Below are positions 60,402-64,000 of a DNA stretch of 64,000 nucleotides, piece after piece. Position 1 is the stretch's first letter; each line of letters opens with the position of its first letter. The notes under the pieces are model-generated. The model made no database searches, was not told where the DNA came from, and saw nothing but the letters and a program-made list of their open reading frames with translations. The translations under genes and the position numbers were made by a program. This DNA comes from Ardenticatenaceae bacterium (GTDB lineage Bacteria > Chloroflexota > Anaerolineae > Promineifilales > Promineifilaceae): NCBI GenBank assembly GCA_020634435.1, contig JACKBS010000004.1:372001-436000 (forward strand). The letters are read 5' to 3'.

Positions 60402-60419
60402 TTGCGCAAAAATGCGCAA
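60402..60419. promoter_or_regulatory. Second inverted repeat beside the operator
   Basis: TTGCGCA, spacer AAAA, TGCGCAA. It could be a second regulator site or the operator of another factor. Confidence 0.45.
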
Positions 60420-60568
60420 CCCATTGCCAAGCCGTGCTTTACCTTTTTCATGTAAAAGCGGGTACTCCTTGAAAACCACCCAACGATTTCTCCCGCTTTA
60501 ACTTATGTAACTGGCCGATTAAACGTCACCTAATTTCCGCCATTTACACAACAAATTGGAGGCTCCTG

Positions 60569-62248
60569 ATGAAGAAGAAGCATTTTGTCACCCTATTTTT
60601 TATTCTCATTTTTATGACCGTGTTAGTCGCTTGCGGCGGCGCGGACTCTGAAACGCCAGCGGTAGATGTTGAGGAACCTGTCGTTGAAGCACCTGTGGAC
60701 GAAGCGGTTGAAGAACCTGCCGACGAGCCAGCTGCCGAACCGGTGGAAGCGCCCACGGACGAACCTATGGCGGAACCCACCGAAGAAGCTGTCGCCGAGC
60801 CTGAGACCGAAGAACCCGCCGTTGAGCCCGTGGCTACGCTGACCATTTGGGCCGACGACACCCGCACCCCCATTTTGCTGGACCTGGCCGACGATTTCCT
60901 GGCCGAGTACAACGTGGCCCTGGTGGTGGAAGACCTGGGCGTGGTGCAAGATATTCGCTCCCAGGTGATTATTGCCGCCCCGGCTGGCGAAGGCCCGGAC
61001 ATTTACATTGGTGTGCATGATTGGTTGGGTGCATTGATCGAAAGCGGCCTGGTAGCGCCGATTGAGCTGGGCGACGTCGAAGACCAGTTTGTGCAGTCTA
61101 CGTTGGATGCGTTTACCTACACCGATGGCAATCTGTATGGGCTGCCCTACGCTTCGGAAAACCTGGGCTTTTTCTACAACACTGATCTGGTTTCTGAACC
61201 GCCAACCACCTGGGACGAGGTTTTGCAAATTGGGCGTGACTTGCAAGGGGAAGGGTTGGTGGAGTATGCAACGGCCGTTTCCACCGGTCCGCTCTACAAT
61301 GCCCTACCCATCCAAACCGCCTTTGGCGGCTACATCTTTGGCCGCGATGACAGCGGTGCCTGGAATGCCGACGATGTTGGTTTGGACAGCGCGGGTGAGA
61401 TTGACGCTGTGGCCTGGATGACCGCAGCCGTTGAAGAAGGGCTTATGCCCGAAACGTTCGACTACGAGACGGCCCATTCCCTGTTTGAAACGGGCCAGAT
61501 TCCCTTCCTCATGGCTGGGCCGTGGGCGCTGGACCGCATTCGCGCCTCTGGTGTGCCCTACGCCGTCGCCGAAAGCTTCCCCGACAACGGTGCCCCGTTC
61601 CTTGGCGTGCAAGGCTTCATGATCAATCCGTTTAGCGACAACGTGCTGCTGGCGCAGGCGTTCCTGACCGAGTTTGTGGCCACGCAAGACGTGATGCAGA
61701 AGCTGTACGAAACGGGCCTGCGTCCTTCCGCCTACATCCCCGTTCTGGAAGCCACCGATGATCCTGACCTGCGGGCGATGGGTCTGGCTGGGGCCAACGC
61801 GATGCCGATGCCCAATATTCCTGAAATGGGCTCCGTGTGGAGCGCCGCCGACAACGGTATCACCCTGGCCGTCACCGGCGAACAAACGGCCGAAGAAGCG
61901 ATGAGTGATGCCGCCGAACAGGTTCGCGCTCTCATTCGCGGGGCGTTGGCGGGCATGGTCAACCTGCCCGGCACCTTCCAGGACCAGGTTGGCTGTGGTG
62001 CCCAGTGGGACCCGGCCTGCCAGGCCACGGGCATGGCAGAAGGCGATGACGGGCTGTACACGCTGGTGGTTGATCTGGCCGCAGGCGACTACGAATTTAA
62101 GGTAGCGCTGGATGGCGATTGGACAACCAACTACGGTTCCGACGGTGCCCAGGATGGCCCCAACTACACCTTTAGTCTGGCCAGCGACAGCACCGTGACC
62201 TTTACTTACGATCCGGACACGCACCTGATTGACATTGCCACTGAATAA
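60569..62248 (+). CDS. malE: Sugar ABC transporter binding lipoprotein (MalE type) fused to an X25-like domain
   Basis: A 559-residue lipoprotein with GGAGG upstream, lipobox VLVAC (about residue 21) and a long Glu/Pro/Ala linker (about 25-85). The SBP_bac_1 core begins LTIWADDTRTPILLDLADDF and continues through YGLPYASENLGFFYNTDLV and PFLMAGPWALDRI, the MalE-like pattern. The last 90 residues (PGTFQDQVGCGAQWDPACQAT, then LAAGDYEFKVALDGDWTTNYG and VTFTYDPDTH) closely resemble the X25 module of pullulanases and amylases. That suggests alpha-glucan substrates. The malF and malG genes follow, but no ATPase is in the window. Confidence 0.92.
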   Translation: MKKKHFVTLFFILIFMTVLVACGGADSETPAVDVEEPVVEAPVDEAVEEPADEPAAEPVEAPTDEPMAEPTEEAVAEPETEEPAVEPVATLTIWADDTRTPILLDLADDFLAEYNVALVVEDLGVVQDIRSQVIIAAPAGEGPDIYIGVHDWLGALIESGLVAPIELGDVEDQFVQSTLDAFTYTDGNLYGLPYASENLGFFYNTDLVSEPPTTWDEVLQIGRDLQGEGLVEYATAVSTGPLYNALPIQTAFGGYIFGRDDSGAWNADDVGLDSAGEIDAVAWMTAAVEEGLMPETFDYETAHSLFETGQIPFLMAGPWALDRIRASGVPYAVAESFPDNGAPFLGVQGFMINPFSDNVLLAQAFLTEFVATQDVMQKLYETGLRPSAYIPVLEATDDPDLRAMGLAGANAMPMPNIPEMGSVWSAADNGITLAVTGEQTAEEAMSDAAEQVRALIRGALAGMVNLPGTFQDQVGCGAQWDPACQATGMAEGDDGLYTLVVDLAAGDYEFKVALDGDWTTNYGSDGAQDGPNYTFSLASDSTVTFTYDPDTHLIDIATE

Positions 62249-62266
62249 CTGATTTAATTCTGTTGG

Positions 62267-62299
62267 AGGCCGGGAGGAGAAAGAATAGCTTCCCGGCCT
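62267..62299 (+). terminator. Attenuator-like hairpin between malE and malF
   Basis: AGGCCGGGA (62267-62275) pairs with TCCCGGCCT (62291-62299), followed by T-rich TCATTTTCTT. It probably reduces read-through into malF, a common way to keep binding protein in excess. Confidence 0.65.
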
Positions 62300-62311
62300 T
62301 CATTTTCTTGC

Positions 62312-62377
62312 CCACAGAGAGCACAAAGAGTTTCGAGGCAAAAGCACATTTCTCAGATTTCTCTTTTTACTCTGTGG
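62312..62377. repeat. CACAGAG-type repeat with complementary arms
   Basis: CCACAGAG (62312-62319) and CTCTGTGG (62370-62377), with AGCACAAAGAG inside. Related to 8886-8958 and 11950-12011. Confidence 0.65.
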
Positions 62378-62406
62378 CTTTTTCAAATAGATTCTAAGGT
62401 GATACC

Positions 62407-63990
62407 GTGCCTGACAGGGTTTCTCCCACCACCCCCCAAACCAAGGCGTCTATTTTATCGCCCTTCCTGCGCCTCGTCTTTTTGCTGGCTGTTGACACAA
62501 CGGCCGTTTACTTCCTCATTCGGGTCATTTCTTTTGGCTACTATCCGCTAGCCGCTGCCACATTTGTTGTTCTTGTTGTTGTCAACATCATTTTGCTGCA
62601 CCGCAAGGCATATCCCATCCGCTGGATGGTCGTTGGCCTGATTTTGATGGCGATGTTCACCATCTACCCCATTCTTTTCACCATCTGGGTCTCCTTCACC
62701 AACTACGGCGAAGGCCATCTCATCACCCAAGCGCAAGCCATTGAGCAGATTTTAAACGAGAAATACTTGCCGGAGACGGGCCGAGCGTACAGTTGGACCG
62801 CCTACAAATCGGCCGATGGCGATTACGTGCTTTGGTTGCAGGATGCCGATGGGATTGGTTATCTGGCCGTGCCCGGCGAACCGCTCACGCAGCCGCAGCC
62901 CGGTGAATCTGGCCTGGGTGCGCTGGATGACAAAGGCATCCCGGAGACGATAGAAGGTTACAATCGGCTCAACACCATCCTGGCCACGACGGATCAAAAT
63001 CTGCCCAACATTTTATTTGGCGAGGCGGGCAGCACCATCCAGATTCGCTCGCCCAAAGAAGCGGCCGAATTGCTGCCGCTGTACGAATACGATGCTGAAC
63101 GTGACGCCATGATCAGCCAGGAGACCGGGGTTGTTTTCCAAAACATTCGCGGCACCTTTTCCGCGCCGGACGGCACGCAGCTGCGTCCTGGGTTTGTCGA
63201 GACGATTCAGTTTGCCAACTTCCGCGAATTTTTCACCAGCCCGGCGTTACGTGGTCCGCTGGTGCGCATCATCACCTGGAATTTTGCTTTTGCTATCTTG
63301 AGCCTGGTCTTTAACTTTGCCCTGGGCTTGGCGATTGCCATCATGTTTAACGAGCGCAACTTCCCGTTCAAGAAGCTGATTCGCTCCTTGCTGATTATCC
63401 CCTACACGGTTCCGGCGCTGCTCACCATTTTGATCTGGCGCGGCATGTTGAACCCGGAACTAGGGGTAATTGACCGCTTTTTGGAAAATCTGCTGGGCTG
63501 GGCACCGCCCTGGTTTACCGACCAATGGTGGGCCAAGGTGGCCATTTTGCTCATCAACCTGTGGCTCAGCTACCCATACTTCATGCTCATTTGCAGTGGG
63601 GCGCTGCAATCCATCTCAGAAGATTATTATTCGGCGGCGCAGGTGGATGGGGCCAGCCCCTGGCAGCAGTTCTGGCAAATTACGCTGCCGCTGCTGCTGG
63701 TGGCGGTAGGCCCACTGCTGATCGCCTCGTTGATTTTCAACTTCAACAACTTCAACCTGATCTACATTTTTAACGCGGGCGGGCCGCCGATGGCCGGTAC
63801 GCCGACGCCTGCGGGACATACCGACATTTTGATTAGCTACGTGTACAACCTGGCATTTACCGCCAGCCGTGGGGTCAATTACGGCTTTGCCGCCGCCATT
63901 ACGATGGTTATCTTCTTCATCGTGGGCACGATTACCCTTTTGCAGTTCCGCTATACCAACATGTGGGAGGAGGTGAGCGAAAATGTCTAG
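62407..63990 (+). CDS. malF: Maltose-type ABC transporter permease MalF
   Basis: GTG start at 62407; 527 residues, about the size of E. coli MalF. Two or three hydrophobic helices at the N-terminus are followed by a large outward loop (about 95-280), then the MetI-like permease core. The EAA loop that contacts the ATPase is EDYYSAAQVDGASPWQQFWQITLPLL. The final helices end just before the next gene. It passes sugar bound by the upstream lipoprotein. The stop overlaps the start of the next permease gene. Confidence 0.92.
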   Translation: MPDRVSPTTPQTKASILSPFLRLVFLLAVDTTAVYFLIRVISFGYYPLAAATFVVLVVVNIILLHRKAYPIRWMVVGLILMAMFTIYPILFTIWVSFTNYGEGHLITQAQAIEQILNEKYLPETGRAYSWTAYKSADGDYVLWLQDADGIGYLAVPGEPLTQPQPGESGLGALDDKGIPETIEGYNRLNTILATTDQNLPNILFGEAGSTIQIRSPKEAAELLPLYEYDAERDAMISQETGVVFQNIRGTFSAPDGTQLRPGFVETIQFANFREFFTSPALRGPLVRIITWNFAFAILSLVFNFALGLAIAIMFNERNFPFKKLIRSLLIIPYTVPALLTILIWRGMLNPELGVIDRFLENLLGWAPPWFTDQWWAKVAILLINLWLSYPYFMLICSGALQSISEDYYSAAQVDGASPWQQFWQITLPLLLVAVGPLLIASLIFNFNNFNLIYIFNAGGPPMAGTPTPAGHTDILISYVYNLAFTASRGVNYGFAAAITMVIFFIVGTITLLQFRYTNMWEEVSENV

Positions 63991-64000
63991 CACCGTTCCG
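63983..64000 (+). CDS. malG: Partial second permease (MalG-like), first six codons
   Basis: ATG at 63983, inside the malF end, with GGAGGAGG upstream. Only MSSTVP is visible before the window ends. The call rests on gene order: malG follows malF in such operons. Confidence 0.5.

Noticed and set aside
61304..62224. 306-residue open frame on the minus strand
   Set aside because: It mirrors the malE coding sequence and is rich in Gly, His and Arg. The plus-strand frame has clear binding-protein and X25 motifs.
1..64000. ACGGCCGT as an assembly or vector artefact
   Set aside because: Copies have varied flanks and sit inside conserved genes in all frames; a linker artefact would give fixed flanks at joins.

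Overview
The window is a bacterial chromosome segment of mixed, mostly housekeeping and accessory content, with GC in the mid-50s by eye. I infer a member of the Chloroflexota (Anaerolineae/Caldilineae type). The basis is the mix of DUF4386 and DUF2207 membrane proteins, MalT-like LuxR regulators, cyclase/AAA/TPR signalling proteins, a menaquinone route split between loci, and secreted proteins with LP-type tails. No rRNA, tRNA, CRISPR array, phage or plasmid replication gene was seen, so the placement is inference.

Layout. 0-6 kb: the edge of a PqqD-like protein, a small zinc-ribbon-like protein with lspA, a hybrid histidine kinase and a beta-propeller lipoprotein. 6-13 kb: a DUF2207 membrane protein, two methyltransferases, a CPT-like kinase, an acetyltransferase and an esterase. 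13-21.3 kb, all minus strand: TetR, menF, a four-helix-bundle gene, menD, a P450, an SDR and menE (menA is at 43.9 kb; menB and menC are not in the window). 21.5-28.5 kb: two beta-lactamase-fold hydrolases, a quinone-reductase-like dehydrogenase, DUF4386 genes and an ISAs1-type insertion sequence that splits one of them. 28.5-33.4 kb: a MalT-like regulator, gluconokinase, a YgjP-like metallopeptidase, a possible small RNA and a sulfotransferase. 33.6-38 kb: an ECF sigma factor translationally coupled to an anti-sigma factor carrying two solute-binding domains, then two small membrane proteins. 38-54 kb: an HExxH protein, a cyclase-AAA-TPR protein, menA, a secreted protein, a double GNAT, a GAF histidine kinase, glutaminyl cyclase and several small membrane or regulatory genes. 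54-64 kb: a DUF1801 protein, an M20 peptidase, a GIY-YIG protein, then a sugar locus with LacI, a GH2 glycosidase, an alpha-glucan-type ABC binding protein fused to an X25-like domain, a MalF permease and the start of MalG.

Three patterns stand out. First, the palindrome ACGGCCGT occurs roughly 120 times (eye count), where one or two would be expected; it lies inside and between genes and is absent from the insertion sequence, resembling HIP1 of cyanobacteria. Second, heptamer-based hairpin repeats lie in frame inside menE, menD and menF, adding low-complexity peptides; one pair of arms flanks the S23/IVS-type four-helix-bundle gene between menF and menD. Third, the sigma/anti-sigma pair appears to couple an extracytoplasmic solute-binding sensor directly to transcription.

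The 60-64 kb locus reads as a regulated alpha-glucan or oligosaccharide uptake operon: a consensus promoter with a palindromic LacI-type operator just downstream of the -10, then malE-X25, an attenuator-like hairpin, malF and malG. The GH2 enzyme and the LacI repressor lie on the opposite strand.
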